Shown one piece after another: positions 8,536 to 17,703 of a DNA stretch of 64,000 nt. Under the pieces are notes generated by a model that did not search any database, had not been told where the DNA came from, and saw only the letters and a list, made by a program, of their open reading frames with translations. The position numbers and the translations under genes are program-made. The DNA comes from JABSSA01 sp039960995 (GTDB lineage: Bacteria > Pseudomonadota > Alphaproteobacteria > Rhodobacterales > Rhodobacteraceae), in the NCBI GenBank assembly GCA_039960995.1, contig JBDVKF010000064.1:260141-324140 (forward strand), written 5' to 3'. The stretch's first letter is position 1; every line of letters begins with the position of its first letter.

Positions 8536-9411
8536 ATGACACAGCTTGATGCGAATATTGAATCTGACAATGATCAAGGCGGGTATCATTACCAAGTGAT
8601 GCGCCGCGCAATTGAATTGATCGACGCAGCCGATGAACCCGTTGGTCTTGAAGCTTTGGCGCAAGACATGGGGATGAGCCCGGCCCACTTTCAGCGGGTG
8701 TTTTCACGTTGGGTCGGGGTGTCGCCCAAGCGTTATCAACAATATCTGACACTTGATCACGCCAAAAGGTTGCTCAGCGATCACTTCACCACTTTGGATG
8801 CGGCCCATTCCGCCGGACTAAGCGGGACAGGCCGGTTGCACGATCTGTTTTTGCGTTGGGAATCGATGAGCCCAGGTGAATACGCAAAAGGCGGGGCAGG
8901 TTTGACCATCTATTGGGGATGGTTCGACAGCCCCTTTGGCCCCGCTTTGGTTATGGGCACAGACAGGGGTTTGTGCGGTTTGGGGTTTTCATCAGAAATG
9001 GGCGAAACGGAGTCTATGCAAGATTTGATCAGCCGTTGGCCGCAGGCAACGTTTGCCGAGGATCCTGAACGTTTGCGCCCATGGGTGATGACCGCGTTTG
9101 GTGCAGCGGAAACGGGACTTGAAAAAGCGCCACTGTTCCTGATCGGTGCTCCGTTCCAGATCAAAGTGTGGGAAGCGTTGCTGCGGATACCCTCGGGTCA
9201 GGTGACCACCTATTCAGAAATCGCAGGCAGCATCGGCCATCCCAAAGCGGTGCGTGCGGTTGGAACGGCTGTCGGCAGGAATCCGGTCAGTTGGTTAATT
9301 CCGTGCCACCGCGCTTTGCGCAAGTCCGGTGGGTTGGGCGGATACCATTGGGGATTGCCAGTGAAACGTGCCCTTTTGGCCTATGAATCGGCCCGCGCCG
9401 AAGCAGGATAA
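8536..9411 (+). CDS. Ada-like AraC/O6-methylguanine-DNA methyltransferase
   Basis: The 291-residue protein is a fusion of an AraC-type helix-turn-helix (about residues 15-115) and a C-terminal methylated-DNA-protein-cysteine methyltransferase domain. The acceptor motif PCHRAL follows VGRNPVSWLI. It directly reverses O6-alkylguanine and probably activates repair genes. Compared with E. coli Ada, it lacks the N-terminal zinc-binding Cys domain that senses methyl phosphotriesters, so any regulatory switching must differ. The gene stands alone, with about 120 bp to the next gene. Confidence 0.9.
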   Translation: MTQLDANIESDNDQGGYHYQVMRRAIELIDAADEPVGLEALAQDMGMSPAHFQRVFSRWVGVSPKRYQQYLTLDHAKRLLSDHFTTLDAAHSAGLSGTGRLHDLFLRWESMSPGEYAKGGAGLTIYWGWFDSPFGPALVMGTDRGLCGLGFSSEMGETESMQDLISRWPQATFAEDPERLRPWVMTAFGAAETGLEKAPLFLIGAPFQIKVWEALLRIPSGQVTTYSEIAGSIGHPKAVRAVGTAVGRNPVSWLIPCHRALRKSGGLGGYHWGLPVKRALLAYESARAEAG

Positions 9412-9530
9412 TCCTAAGCAAGATGCCGCCGATTGGCTTTTTCCCCTTAAGACTGCCCATTGTCGTGTCTATATTGTCGCCATGATAAGACGCCTTGCCC
9501 GAACAAGGCCGACCTAGGAAGGCAGTAGAA

Positions 9531-10205
9531 ATGACAGCTAGATACAAAATTCTTTCACTTGGCGTGGTTGCCGCATTCACATTGGGCGCATGTACGGACC
9601 CTGCGTCTTTGGGCGGCGGAACGACAACGGATAACCCCAATCAGAACCGCAACCGTGGGGCCGCAATTGGCGCAGGTGCGGGCGCGCTTCTTGGAACAAT
9701 ATTACGCGACGATGATCGCCTTGAAGGCGCTGCAATTGGCGGTGTTGTTGGGGCTGCGATTGGTGGTGGTATCGGATACAGCCTGGACCAACAGGCCGCG
9801 GATCTTCGCCAGCAGATTGGTAATGACGACGTTGTCATCACCAACACCGGCGACCGTCTAATTGTTACCTTGCCGCAGGATATTCTGTTTCCTGTCAACA
9901 GCTTTGCAGTCCGTCCAGATTTGCGTGGCGACTTGCAGGCATTGGCGCAGAATCTTCAGCAATATCCGCAGTCCAACGTACAGATCGTTGGCCACACGGA
10001 CAGTGACGGTGATGCCAGTTTTAATCTTCAACTCAGTGAACGCCGCGCAAACGCAGTTGCTGATGTTCTGCTGAATTCAGGTATTCCGTTCAGCCGCATG
10101 CAAACATTTGGTCGCGGTGAAGACCAACCCGTGGCGACAAATTTGACACCAGAAGGCAAGGCGCAAAACCGTCGTGTCGAAATCGTCATTTTGCCAACAG
10201 CTTAA
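9531..10205 (+). CDS. OmpA family lipoprotein with glycine-zipper segment
   Basis: The chosen start (ATG 9531, RBS aggaaggcag) gives 224 residues with a lipoprotein signal ending in the lipobox LGAC at about residue 20. A glycine-rich zipper segment follows (AAIGAGAGALLG, then GVVGAAIGGGIGY), and then a C-terminal OmpA peptidoglycan-binding domain with VGHTDSDGDASFN and LSERRANAV. This YiaD-like layout suggests an outer-membrane lipoprotein that tethers the envelope to peptidoglycan. The frame extends 12 codons upstream, but that start would spoil the signal peptide. An intrinsic terminator follows. Confidence 0.92.
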   Translation: MTARYKILSLGVVAAFTLGACTDPASLGGGTTTDNPNQNRNRGAAIGAGAGALLGTILRDDDRLEGAAIGGVVGAAIGGGIGYSLDQQAADLRQQIGNDDVVITNTGDRLIVTLPQDILFPVNSFAVRPDLRGDLQALAQNLQQYPQSNVQIVGHTDSDGDASFNLQLSERRANAVADVLLNSGIPFSRMQTFGRGEDQPVATNLTPEGKAQNRRVEIVILPTA

Positions 10206-10229
10206 GCGGTTCATCGTTTTCTAAGCACT

Positions 10230-10266
10230 GACACCTTCGCCCGGACAGGCGAAGGTGTCTTGATTT
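10230..10266 (+). terminator. Intrinsic terminator after OmpA lipoprotein gene
   Basis: A perfect 12 bp stem (GACACCTTCGCC pairing with GGCGAAGGTGTC) with a 6-nt loop, followed by a T-rich tail (ttgattta). It lies 25 bp after the stop codon. Confidence 0.8.
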
Positions 10267-10316
10267 ATTCTTGCCCCTAGCGCCAATTATAAGCAGCGAC
10301 GGACAGGGAGACGAAC

Positions 10317-10865
10317 ATGACGACATTGCTAGGGATCAGCGGATCATTGAGATCTGAGTCGACCAACCGGAAATTGGTGCGCGAGGCTGCACGTCTTTTT
10401 GGCGACTGTACCTATGTCGAGGCGGACGTAAACGTTCCGCTGTATGACGGCGATGATGAGCACGCCAATGGTGTTCCGGCAGCCGTGCATTTGTTGTCCG
10501 ACCAAATTCGGGTGGCGGACGCTGTGCTGATTTCAACTCCGGAATATAACAAGGGTCCTTCAGGCGTTTTGAAGAACGCGCTGGATTGGGTCAGTCGCAC
10601 GGATACGAACCCTTGGGAGGATAAGCCGGTCGCTGCGATGTCGGCCGCTGCGGGTCGCGCAGGCGGGGAACGGGCACAGATGATTTTACGAGGCTACATG
10701 ATCCCCTTTCGGGCCCACGTTTTGGCAGGGCCTGAAATACACTTGGCCTCTTGTGGCACGGCATTCGATGAGAATGGTCAATTGAAGTCTGAACATTATG
10801 TGCGTGATCTTGGAACCTTAATGGAGATGTTGCGTAAAGCGATCAGTTCTAAATCGGGGCGCTGA
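10317..10865 (+). CDS. NADPH-dependent FMN reductase
   Basis: A 182-residue flavodoxin-like protein. The N-terminal GISGSLRSESTNRKL binds the FMN phosphate, and STPEYNKGPSGVLKNALDW is the family's second conserved block. It reduces FMN or quinone-like acceptors with NAD(P)H in the cytoplasm. It is a single-gene unit, preceded by a purine-rich RBS. Its 3' end overlaps the convergent VOC gene by 17 bp. Confidence 0.9.
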   Translation: MTTLLGISGSLRSESTNRKLVREAARLFGDCTYVEADVNVPLYDGDDEHANGVPAAVHLLSDQIRVADAVLISTPEYNKGPSGVLKNALDWVSRTDTNPWEDKPVAAMSAAAGRAGGERAQMILRGYMIPFRAHVLAGPEIHLASCGTAFDENGQLKSEHYVRDLGTLMEMLRKAISSKSGR

Positions 10866-11259
10866 TTTCAATTAAATTTCCGTCCGGATCGCGCACATAC
10901 ATGGATAGGATGGGACATGTTGCCCCGGTGCGTTTGATCGGGCCGTCTGTGACGGCGATATTGTTGGCATTCAGATGTGATTGCCATTGTTCAATGGGCG
11001 TATCGGTCAAGAAACACAGATCAGCACTGCCTGCCGTGGGTACACGGGCTTTGGGATCAAATTCTGAACCAATCTCATGCAAATTGATTTTTTGATCGCC
11101 AAACTTCAATGCATGCCGCGACGTGCCATCTGCGGCTTGAAATTCTTCTGCTCTCATTCCCAAGATGTGTGTGTAAAAATGGATCGTGTTCGCGATGCTT
11201 GCTACGGTCAAAACCAGATGATCGAGTGCGGTAACCTGAACAATGCCGGAGCGAGCCAC
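10849..11259 (-). CDS. VOC family (glyoxalase-like) protein
   Basis: With the GTG start at 11259 (RBS AAGGA 7-8 bases upstream) the protein has 136 residues. It contains one vicinal-oxygen-chelate domain starting VTALDHLVLTVAS and ending in YVRDPDGNLIEI. Metal-ligand candidates are the first-strand His and the C-terminal Glu. The frame is open much further upstream, but that region overlaps the divergent dehydratase gene. The reaction is not assignable; members include glyoxalases, dioxygenases and resistance proteins. It overlaps the FMN reductase 3' end. Confidence 0.82.
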   Translation of the reverse strand: MARSGIVQVTALDHLVLTVASIANTIHFYTHILGMRAEEFQAADGTSRHALKFGDQKINLHEIGSEFDPKARVPTAGSADLCFLTDTPIEQWQSHLNANNIAVTDGPIKRTGATCPILSMYVRDPDGNLIEISAPI

Positions 11260-11285
11260 GTGAAATCCTTTCCAGAGCGTTTCGA

Positions 11286-12086
11286 ATGAAATCTGACAAA
11301 CCCAAACAACAAGGTCAAATCGAAGTGTTGGACCCGGCGCGTGCAAATGCATTGCTTGCCACATTGAACCGGACAGAACGGGTTGGTGTTGGCGCGTCAT
11401 TGCCGCCGTTTTTCCATCAAATCTATTTCTGGGACGCTCTGCCGCCAGAACAATTGGGGCGTGATGGTCATCCGCAAGTTGGGCAGGGCGATGTTCCTGA
11501 TATGGGGTTGCCACGACGTATGTGGGCGGGCGGTCGTCTGGAATTCAAGGCGTCTTTAAAGGCTGGGCACAAAGCGCGCAAAGAGACGACTTTGGAATCG
11601 ACACAGCGCAAACAAGGGCGTTCAGGCGCCTTGGCTTTTGTCACTTTGCGGCACGAGATTTGGCAGAATGACACGTTGTGTGTTGTTGAATGGCAGGACC
11701 TTGTGTACCGCGAAGACCTTGATCCCGCGCGTGAGCAGCCAGTTGTTGTGCAGGCACGTACCGATGCAGAAACGCAAGATGACTTGGTGCCGGATTCAAC
11801 GTTGTTGTTTCGCTATTCCGCTTTGACGTTTAATGGGCACCGCATTCATTATGATGCCGAATACGCTCGCGATACAGAAGGGTATCCGGGTCTGGTTGTG
11901 CACGGGCCTTTGTTGGCACAATTGCTGATGTTAAAGGCCCAAGACGAGCTAGGCGCGTTTGCGACCTTCACATTTCGCGGGGTTTCACCTTTGACGCATA
12001 ATGAACATGCGTTGCTGTGTCGGAATGGTCCTGATCTGTGGGCGTCTGGGTCGGATGGGCGTTTGATTATGTCTGCTCAGGTTTAA
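11286..12086 (+). CDS. MaoC/HTD2-like hydratase (mesaconyl-C4-CoA hydratase-like)
   Basis: A 266-residue double hot-dog protein. The hydratase motif is in the C-terminal half (GHRIHYDAEYAR then PGLVVHGPLLAQ), and the N-terminal half resembles the FAS1-like dehydratase domain. Relatives hydrate enoyl-type thioesters, including mesaconyl-C4-CoA. The gene is convergent with the FAD oxidoreductase (4 bp overlap of stops) and its start is only 26 bp from the divergent VOC start, so the two promoters must overlap. The RBS is weak. The precise acyl-CoA substrate is unknown. Confidence 0.82.
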   Translation: MKSDKPKQQGQIEVLDPARANALLATLNRTERVGVGASLPPFFHQIYFWDALPPEQLGRDGHPQVGQGDVPDMGLPRRMWAGGRLEFKASLKAGHKARKETTLESTQRKQGRSGALAFVTLRHEIWQNDTLCVVEWQDLVYREDLDPAREQPVVVQARTDAETQDDLVPDSTLLFRYSALTFNGHRIHYDAEYARDTEGYPGLVVHGPLLAQLLMLKAQDELGAFATFTFRGVSPLTHNEHALLCRNGPDLWASGSDGRLIMSAQV

Positions 12087-13114
12087 AATGACGCCTCGAC
12101 GTGGAAATCTGTGGGGATCGTGTCGCGCTGTTCCAGAACCAAATCGGCCATGACATCCGCGATCTTTGGAGCCATGCCAAACCCGATCTTAAAGCCGCCG
12201 TTCGCTTTGTAATGGCCGGGTTTGTCTGGCCAAGGGCCTAACATGGGTGCGCGTGATCTGCTGCGCGGACGCACCCCGGCCCAACGATTGATCACTGGTG
12301 CGGTTGCGATGGCCGGCAAAACGGTGCGCGCCTTTTCCAACAACGCGTCAAGTTGCGCATCAGGTTGGTCAGGTGAATCGAACTCCCGTTCAGATGTGGA
12401 CCCGATGGCCAGCGTGCCATCCAGATGCGGCACAAAATGCAACGTGTCGGCAAATAGCTGCGGTTTCCTTCGCATATCATAATCAAGCAGAACGGCCTGA
12501 CCTTTGACACCGTTCCCGACCGCCCGATTTCGGCCGCTGTTCAGCGCATTCAGACCATCAACGCCAGTTGCCCAGACGACGGCTCCTTGATCGGGTCCTT
12601 CGGATGCAATTTCGACCCCTTTAGCCTGCAATGCGCTGACAAGGGACATGCACGCCTGCCAAGGATGCAGATGCGCGCTGAGGGTGTCGTGTATCAGCCA
12701 ACCCGTGGCGCTCGGCGGTTCCCATTGTGCTTGGTTCGCCCGGATGACGTTCCATGTTGCCGCGTCGCCCCACAAGTCCTTGGCTGTGACATGACGCGCC
12801 TGTGCCAAGTCCAGCGATGCGTCATCAGCAATCGGTTGCAAGCGGCCTGTTCGACAATAGCCTGGGTTTTTACCGCCGGTTGAAAACACCTCGTCCCAGA
12901 ACTGTTCCGCCATCAGCAGGCTTTCCAATTGGAACTGTTTCTTAGCATTCCAGTTCTCGGGTACGTGCGGGGCCAACGCGCCGACAATCCCACCTGATGC
13001 ACGTGCGGCTGGGCCATGGGGGTCGATCACCTGGACAGTTGCACCCCGTTTGACACAGGCCCATGCGATTGACAGGCCTAAGATACCTGCGCCACGCACT
13101 GTTAAATCTGCCAT
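12083..13114 (-). CDS. FAD-dependent oxidoreductase, MnmC(o)/glycine-oxidase-like
   Basis: The 343-residue DAO-fold enzyme starts at ATG 13114 with the FAD-binding GAGILGLSIAWACVKRGA motif. ASGGIVGALAPHVP follows, resembling the S-G-N-x-x-G-x-x-x-P region of the MnmC oxidase domain. GVRPRSRSRAPMLGP lies near the C-terminus. It sits divergently next to mnmD. In E. coli the two activities are fused in MnmC, where the oxidase part trims cmnm5s2U34 of tRNA before methylation. That context favours a tRNA-modification role, but a D-amino-acid or glycine oxidase is an alternative. Confidence 0.75.
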   Translation of the reverse strand: MADLTVRGAGILGLSIAWACVKRGATVQVIDPHGPAARASGGIVGALAPHVPENWNAKKQFQLESLLMAEQFWDEVFSTGGKNPGYCRTGRLQPIADDASLDLAQARHVTAKDLWGDAATWNVIRANQAQWEPPSATGWLIHDTLSAHLHPWQACMSLVSALQAKGVEIASEGPDQGAVVWATGVDGLNALNSGRNRAVGNGVKGQAVLLDYDMRRKPQLFADTLHFVPHLDGTLAIGSTSEREFDSPDQPDAQLDALLEKARTVLPAIATAPVINRWAGVRPRSRSRAPMLGPWPDKPGHYKANGGFKIGFGMAPKIADVMADLVLEQRDTIPTDFHVEASF

Positions 13115-13172
13115 TGCCAAGGGATCATCCTTTCGCCAGTGTCCCGTCGAAACTTCTCTACAGGGCGAAACG

Positions 13173-13844
13173 ATGCAGGACCAGCAGGCCAAGCTTGAAT
13201 GGCGCGACGGGTTGGTGCCCGTCTCAAAACGCTTTGACGATCCGTATTATTCGCTTGAAAACGGCTTGGCGGAAACGCGGCATGTGTTTTTGGACGGCAA
13301 TGATCTTCCTGCGCGGTTTGTCGATGGGTTCCATGTCGGTGAACTTGGGTTCGGGACGGGATTGAACTTTCTTGCTGTGGTGACGGCATGGATCGCATCA
13401 GGAATACCGGGCGCTTTGCGCTTTACCAGTTTCGAAGCCTATCCGATGCATCCCGATGACATGGAACAGGCATTGGCCCCGTTCACAGAATTGGGCGGCC
13501 TGCGGGATCAGTTGGTTGCCTTTTGGCGCGACCACCGCAGCGGGGTGTTTCTGGAAAATATCTGGTTGGATGTCATTGAAGGCGACGCGCGCCAAGCGTT
13601 GCCAAAGTCGGACATGATGGTTGATGCATGGTTTCTGGACGGATTTTCACCCGCAAAGAACCCTGAACTGTGGGAAGACGCTTTGATGCACAATATCGGA
13701 GTGCACACAAACGTGGGCGGTACATTTGCCACCTACACCGCAGCGGGCTTTGTGCGGCGCGCTTTGGATGTGGCCGGGTTTGATGTGCGCCGTATCCCGG
13801 GTTTTGGTCGCAAACGCCACATGAGTGTGGGGCAGAAAAGGTGA
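13173..13844 (+). CDS. mnmD: tRNA (mnm5s2U34)-methyltransferase MnmD
   Basis: A 223-residue SAM methyltransferase of the MnmC N-terminal/DUF752 type. The glycine-rich loop is VGELGFGTGLNFLAV, and the DAWFLDGFSPAKNPELW active-site block is diagnostic of MnmC/MnmD. It completes mnm5s2U at the tRNA wobble position. The ATG at 13173 is chosen because DQQAKLEWRDGLVPVS is the usual family start; the longer frame would run into the divergent FAD gene. The downstream EamA gene starts on the stop codon (GTGA). Confidence 0.88.
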   Translation: MQDQQAKLEWRDGLVPVSKRFDDPYYSLENGLAETRHVFLDGNDLPARFVDGFHVGELGFGTGLNFLAVVTAWIASGIPGALRFTSFEAYPMHPDDMEQALAPFTELGGLRDQLVAFWRDHRSGVFLENIWLDVIEGDARQALPKSDMMVDAWFLDGFSPAKNPELWEDALMHNIGVHTNVGGTFATYTAAGFVRRALDVAGFDVRRIPGFGRKRHMSVGQKR

Positions 13845-14710
13845 GCGCGGGCAACAACACGCGTTTGGGCATTGCGCTGATGATGGCAGTGTCCGTTGTG
13901 TTTGCGTTGCAAGACGGCATCTCGCGGCATCTTGCGGGTGAATACAATGTTCTGATGATTGTGATGGTGCGCTACTGGTTTTTTGCGGCTTTTGTGATTT
14001 CCATCGCGTCACGCAAGGCTGGTGGTTTGCGGGAAACCGCGCGGACGGAACAGCCCTTTTTGCAGACGTTCCGGGGCGTTTTGCTGGCGGCCGAGATTTG
14101 CGTGATGGTCAGCGCGTTTACAGTTCTGGGGCTTGTCGAAAGCCACGCAGTTTTCGCCGCTTATCCGTTGCTTGTCGCCGCATTGTCTGGGCCGGTTCTA
14201 GGTGAACATGTCGGATGGCGACGATGGCTGGCGATTGGCGTAGGGTTCATTGGTGTTCTGATCATATTGAGACCAGGCTTTGGCGTATTTGATCCAGCAG
14301 CCGTGATCCCAGTAATCGCTGCGGCGATGTTCGCTCTTTATGGACTACTGACGCGGTATGCCGCTCGCAAAGACAGCACCGCCACCAGTTTTTTCTGGAC
14401 CGGAACCACCGGAGCCTTCGCGATCACATGTGTGGGCGTGTGGTTCTGGGAACCAATGACTGGATCGGATTGGGTTTGGATGGGAACGTTGTGCGTCACC
14501 GGTGCGACGGGCCATTGGTTGTTGATCCGCTGTTACGAAGTGGCCGAAGCCAGTGCAGTGCAGCCTTTCGCCTATTTCCAAATGGTATTTGCCGCGATGG
14601 TTGGCATCGCGGCCTTCGGTGAAATGCTGGAATGGAACGTCATGTTGGGCGCGGTTGTCATCGTGGCGGCAGGCTTGTTCACGCTATGGCGCGAACGCCT
14701 TCAACGTTGA
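13841..14710 (+). CDS. EamA/DMT family transporter
   Basis: A 289-residue inner-membrane protein with about ten hydrophobic helices in two EamA repeats. The repeat boundary is around residue 145 and the first half includes VESHAVFAAYPLLVAALSGP. The GTG start overlaps the mnmD stop. Substrates of this family are small metabolites, often exported, and cannot be predicted here. The 3' end overlaps the convergent lytic transglycosylase by 27 bp. Confidence 0.88.
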   Translation: MSAGNNTRLGIALMMAVSVVFALQDGISRHLAGEYNVLMIVMVRYWFFAAFVISIASRKAGGLRETARTEQPFLQTFRGVLLAAEICVMVSAFTVLGLVESHAVFAAYPLLVAALSGPVLGEHVGWRRWLAIGVGFIGVLIILRPGFGVFDPAAVIPVIAAAMFALYGLLTRYAARKDSTATSFFWTGTTGAFAITCVGVWFWEPMTGSDWVWMGTLCVTGATGHWLLIRCYEVAEASAVQPFAYFQMVFAAMVGIAAFGEMLEWNVMLGAVVIVAAGLFTLWRERLQR

Positions 14711-16651
14711 TCCGGTCAATTCTTGGCTGAATGGAATTGGCAGCGGATTTTGACCCAGACGAGCACGATAGATGGGCAGGCTTTCCGTAACACGCATGAC
14801 ATAGTTTCGCGTTTCTCGGAATGGGATGTGTTCGATCCAGTCCACGACGTCAAAGTTACGCCTGTCTTGCCTTGGGTCGCCATAGAGTTTCATCCATCGA
14901 ATGGGGCGCGATGGCCCGGCGTTATAAGCCGCTGACATTAGAATAACGTTGCCATCAAAACGTCCCGCAAGTTGCGACAGAAACGTGGACCCCAGCCGCG
15001 CATTATAAGCGGGATCATCGATCAAACGAGATGTCGTGTGATCTGTGATACCAAGGCTTTGCGCGACTTCTTTGCCGGTTGCAGGCATGATTTGCATCAG
15101 GCCGCGCGCACCGACGCCGCTTTGGACGGACGGGTCAAATTCGCTTTCCCTGCGGGCAATAGCCAAAGCCAAGTCCGTTGCGATTGGCAAATCCACCTCT
15201 GCAAGGGGGTGCAATGCATAATATGGACCGGGCAGGGTTAGACCGCGTTGCGCAACGCGTTTCCCGATCATGACCGCCGTATGCGGTTCGGATATATCGA
15301 TGGCGGCTTGGCCCAGCAGGCCGGCATCTTCTTCACCAAGGCTTTCGGCAAGGTGTGTCCAAAACCGTTCCCCCATGGTCAATTGTCCCGACGCATGCAG
15401 CAAAAGACCTGCTTGAAAAACGTCATTTTTGGCAAGGTCAGATGTGCGCCAATCTTGGGTTGGGGCGCTGTTTGCAAAGGCGACGTCAAATGGAACCCCC
15501 GCGCGTTCAGCGGCTAAGATGCCATAGAAAGACGTCTGAAACTTTGCCCCTGTCTGATAGGCTGACTTAGCCTTTTCCGGATCGTTCAAATCATCCCATG
15601 CACGACCGATCCAGTATCCTGCGCGCCCAAGGGAAATGGGTGAAAGGACAGCCGCCGCGTGATTTTGAAAATGGATCAATGCCAGTTCGGCGTCTTTCAG
15701 GTAATGCAGGGCTATATATCCGGACAACCATTCAAGATCGGCGTAATCTGACCCTTCGACCAGAAAATGGCGTGACGCGATTTGATACGCCTTTACCGGA
15801 TCGCCGTCGCGCATTTCGTCCCGCGCCAGTGACCGTCTTTGACGTGACCAATATTCCGGAAACCCCAAAGCTTCGGTACTGCGAGATTGTTTGATGATTA
15901 GGTCTTTGGCGTCGTCCCAACGTCCTTTTTGGACGCGCCAACCAAATCGGTCACGCGCCAATCCGGGATGATCGGACAGAGGTTTGGGAACCGCAGCAAT
16001 CAGTGCATCGACGGCTTTGGATTGATTTTTCAGGCCAAGCCGGGCTTTGGCCAATGCAACCTGTGCTGGGCTAACCAGATCGTACAAGCGTCTGGCGTCT
16101 GCGCCGGAACCTTCCCACAGCATTCGGTCTAACCGCGCCGAATGATGATCTTTCAAGATGCTTTCGTGTTCGGCCAGGAACAAGGCCTGTTCGGAATCGG
16201 ACATGCGCATTGAACGCCACGCAACGACAATATTTGCCTCGGCCTCACCCGATTGACCCGCTCGCGACAGAGCGGCGGCATGGCCCAACACGCCTTGGGC
16301 CGTCGCAGGCGGCTCTTTGTCGAAAAAGGCCAAAATACGCGAATCGCTTTGACGCAGAACAACGGCTTCGGATCGTTTTTTCAGTAGGGGTTCGCCGGGC
16401 CAATTCTGTCGACGTTCCAAAAATGCGATGACATCTTCATACGTGCCGCGGCCTGCCCGCAATCGCATCCATTCGATAACATCCTCTGCGACTGCGCCGT
16501 CTCGGGCCGCTATTTGTGCGGCAGCGTCCCAATTCCCACGAATTGCGGCTTCGACAGCCCACCCCAATGGGCGCGGGCGTTCACCCAAAACAGGTACAGC
16601 CAGCAGAAAAAGCAGTCCAACTAGCATCGGTAGGCGGGTCATGGCTTGCAT
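14684..16651 (-). CDS. Soluble lytic murein transglycosylase (Slt-type)
   Basis: About 655 residues: a signal peptide, a long alpha-superhelical region of tetratricopeptide-like helices (about residues 30-470), and a C-terminal lysozyme-like SLT domain. The catalytic Glu is in ARRESEFDP, followed by GARGLMQIMPATG and AYNAGPSR, then the ETRNYV motif. It cleaves glycan strands of peptidoglycan to 1,6-anhydro products in the periplasm. The start at 16651 has an AGGA immediately upstream; Met at 16642 is an alternative. It is divergent from dapA. Confidence 0.93.
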   Translation of the reverse strand: MQAMTRLPMLVGLLFLLAVPVLGERPRPLGWAVEAAIRGNWDAAAQIAARDGAVAEDVIEWMRLRAGRGTYEDVIAFLERRQNWPGEPLLKKRSEAVVLRQSDSRILAFFDKEPPATAQGVLGHAAALSRAGQSGEAEANIVVAWRSMRMSDSEQALFLAEHESILKDHHSARLDRMLWEGSGADARRLYDLVSPAQVALAKARLGLKNQSKAVDALIAAVPKPLSDHPGLARDRFGWRVQKGRWDDAKDLIIKQSRSTEALGFPEYWSRQRRSLARDEMRDGDPVKAYQIASRHFLVEGSDYADLEWLSGYIALHYLKDAELALIHFQNHAAAVLSPISLGRAGYWIGRAWDDLNDPEKAKSAYQTGAKFQTSFYGILAAERAGVPFDVAFANSAPTQDWRTSDLAKNDVFQAGLLLHASGQLTMGERFWTHLAESLGEEDAGLLGQAAIDISEPHTAVMIGKRVAQRGLTLPGPYYALHPLAEVDLPIATDLALAIARRESEFDPSVQSGVGARGLMQIMPATGKEVAQSLGITDHTTSRLIDDPAYNARLGSTFLSQLAGRFDGNVILMSAAYNAGPSRPIRWMKLYGDPRQDRRNFDVVDWIEHIPFRETRNYVMRVTESLPIYRARLGQNPLPIPFSQELTGSTLKAFAP

Positions 16652-16771
16652 TTTCCTGAGCTCCAAGGCTACTGCAATTCTATCGTAGTGCCGCGCAGGT
16701 TCAACTCACGAACCTGATAGGCGCATTTATCATCCAGGCCCTATGCCTGCCCAACCGCAAAGGACGTGTAA

Positions 16772-17647
16772 ATGTTCAAAGGCTCAATGCCCGCACTCAT
16801 CACGCCGTTTCGAAACGGCGCATTGGATTTGGAAACCCTCAAGAAGCTGGTCGAATGGCACATCGGAGAAGGGTCAAACGGGTTTGTTCCTGTTGGCACC
16901 ACTGGTGAAAGCCCGACGCTGAGCCATGAGGAACATGAAACTGTCATCGAAACTGTTGTAAAGGCAGCTGCGGGCCGTGTGCCCGTCATCGCCGGTGCAG
17001 GGTCGAACAACACGGTCGAAGCTATACGGTTTGTGCAATACGCAGACAAAGTTGGCGCGGATGCCGCTTTGGTTGTGACGCCGTATTACAACAAGCCGAC
17101 ACAGCGGGGATTGATCGCCCATTTTACGGCTTTGCATGATTGCGCGGATGTGCCGATCGTCATTTACAATATCCCCGGTCGTTCGGTGATCGATATGACC
17201 CCTGAAACGATGGGCGAATTGGCCAAGCTGCCGCGCATTGTTGGCGTGAAAGACGCCACTGGCGATCTTGCTCGTGTGTGCGACACGCGGATCACGTGCG
17301 GATCGGATTTCATTCAGCTTTCGGGCGAAGACGCCACAGCGCATGGGTTCAACGCACAAGGCGGCGTGGGGTGCATTTCGGTGACCGCGAATGTGGCCCC
17401 GAAATTGATAGGCCAGATGCAAGCGGCCTGCGCGTCCGGAGACTATGGCGAGGCGTTGGATATCCAAGATCGCCTTATGCCATTGCACAAAGCTATCTTT
17501 ACCGAGCCCGGCCTTGTTGGGGTGAAATACGCGATGGGCCAATTGGGTCTGTGTTCTGACGAGGTGCGCCTGCCACTGACTGCGTTAAGCAACGAAACAA
17601 AGTCGTTGGTCGATGATGGTTTGCGCCACGCGGGTCTGATGAACTAA
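16772..17647 (+). CDS. dapA: 4-hydroxy-tetrahydrodipicolinate synthase
   Basis: A 291-residue TIM-barrel aldolase. The Schiff-base Lys is in GVKDATGDLARV, the catalytic Tyr in VIYNIPGRS, and the GTTGESPTL loop binds pyruvate. It condenses pyruvate with aspartate semialdehyde in lysine/diaminopimelate synthesis. It is a single gene, ended by a strong bidirectional terminator shared with the convergent soe operon. Confidence 0.97.
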   Translation: MFKGSMPALITPFRNGALDLETLKKLVEWHIGEGSNGFVPVGTTGESPTLSHEEHETVIETVVKAAAGRVPVIAGAGSNNTVEAIRFVQYADKVGADAALVVTPYYNKPTQRGLIAHFTALHDCADVPIVIYNIPGRSVIDMTPETMGELAKLPRIVGVKDATGDLARVCDTRITCGSDFIQLSGEDATAHGFNAQGGVGCISVTANVAPKLIGQMQAACASGDYGEALDIQDRLMPLHKAIFTEPGLVGVKYAMGQLGLCSDEVRLPLTALSNETKSLVDDGLRHAGLMN

Positions 17648-17670
17648 ATTTACAACGTTCTTAAGTGCTG

Positions 17671-17700
17671 AAAAGCCCCGGAAGTGCTCCGGGGCTTTTT
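17671..17700. terminator. Bidirectional intrinsic terminator between dapA and soeC
   Basis: AAAAGCCCCGGA, a short agtgc loop, then TCCGGGGCTTTTT: a 12 bp stem flanked by A-tract and T-tract. It can terminate dapA rightward and the xsc-pta-soeABC operon leftward. Confidence 0.92.
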
Positions 17701-17703
17701 CGT

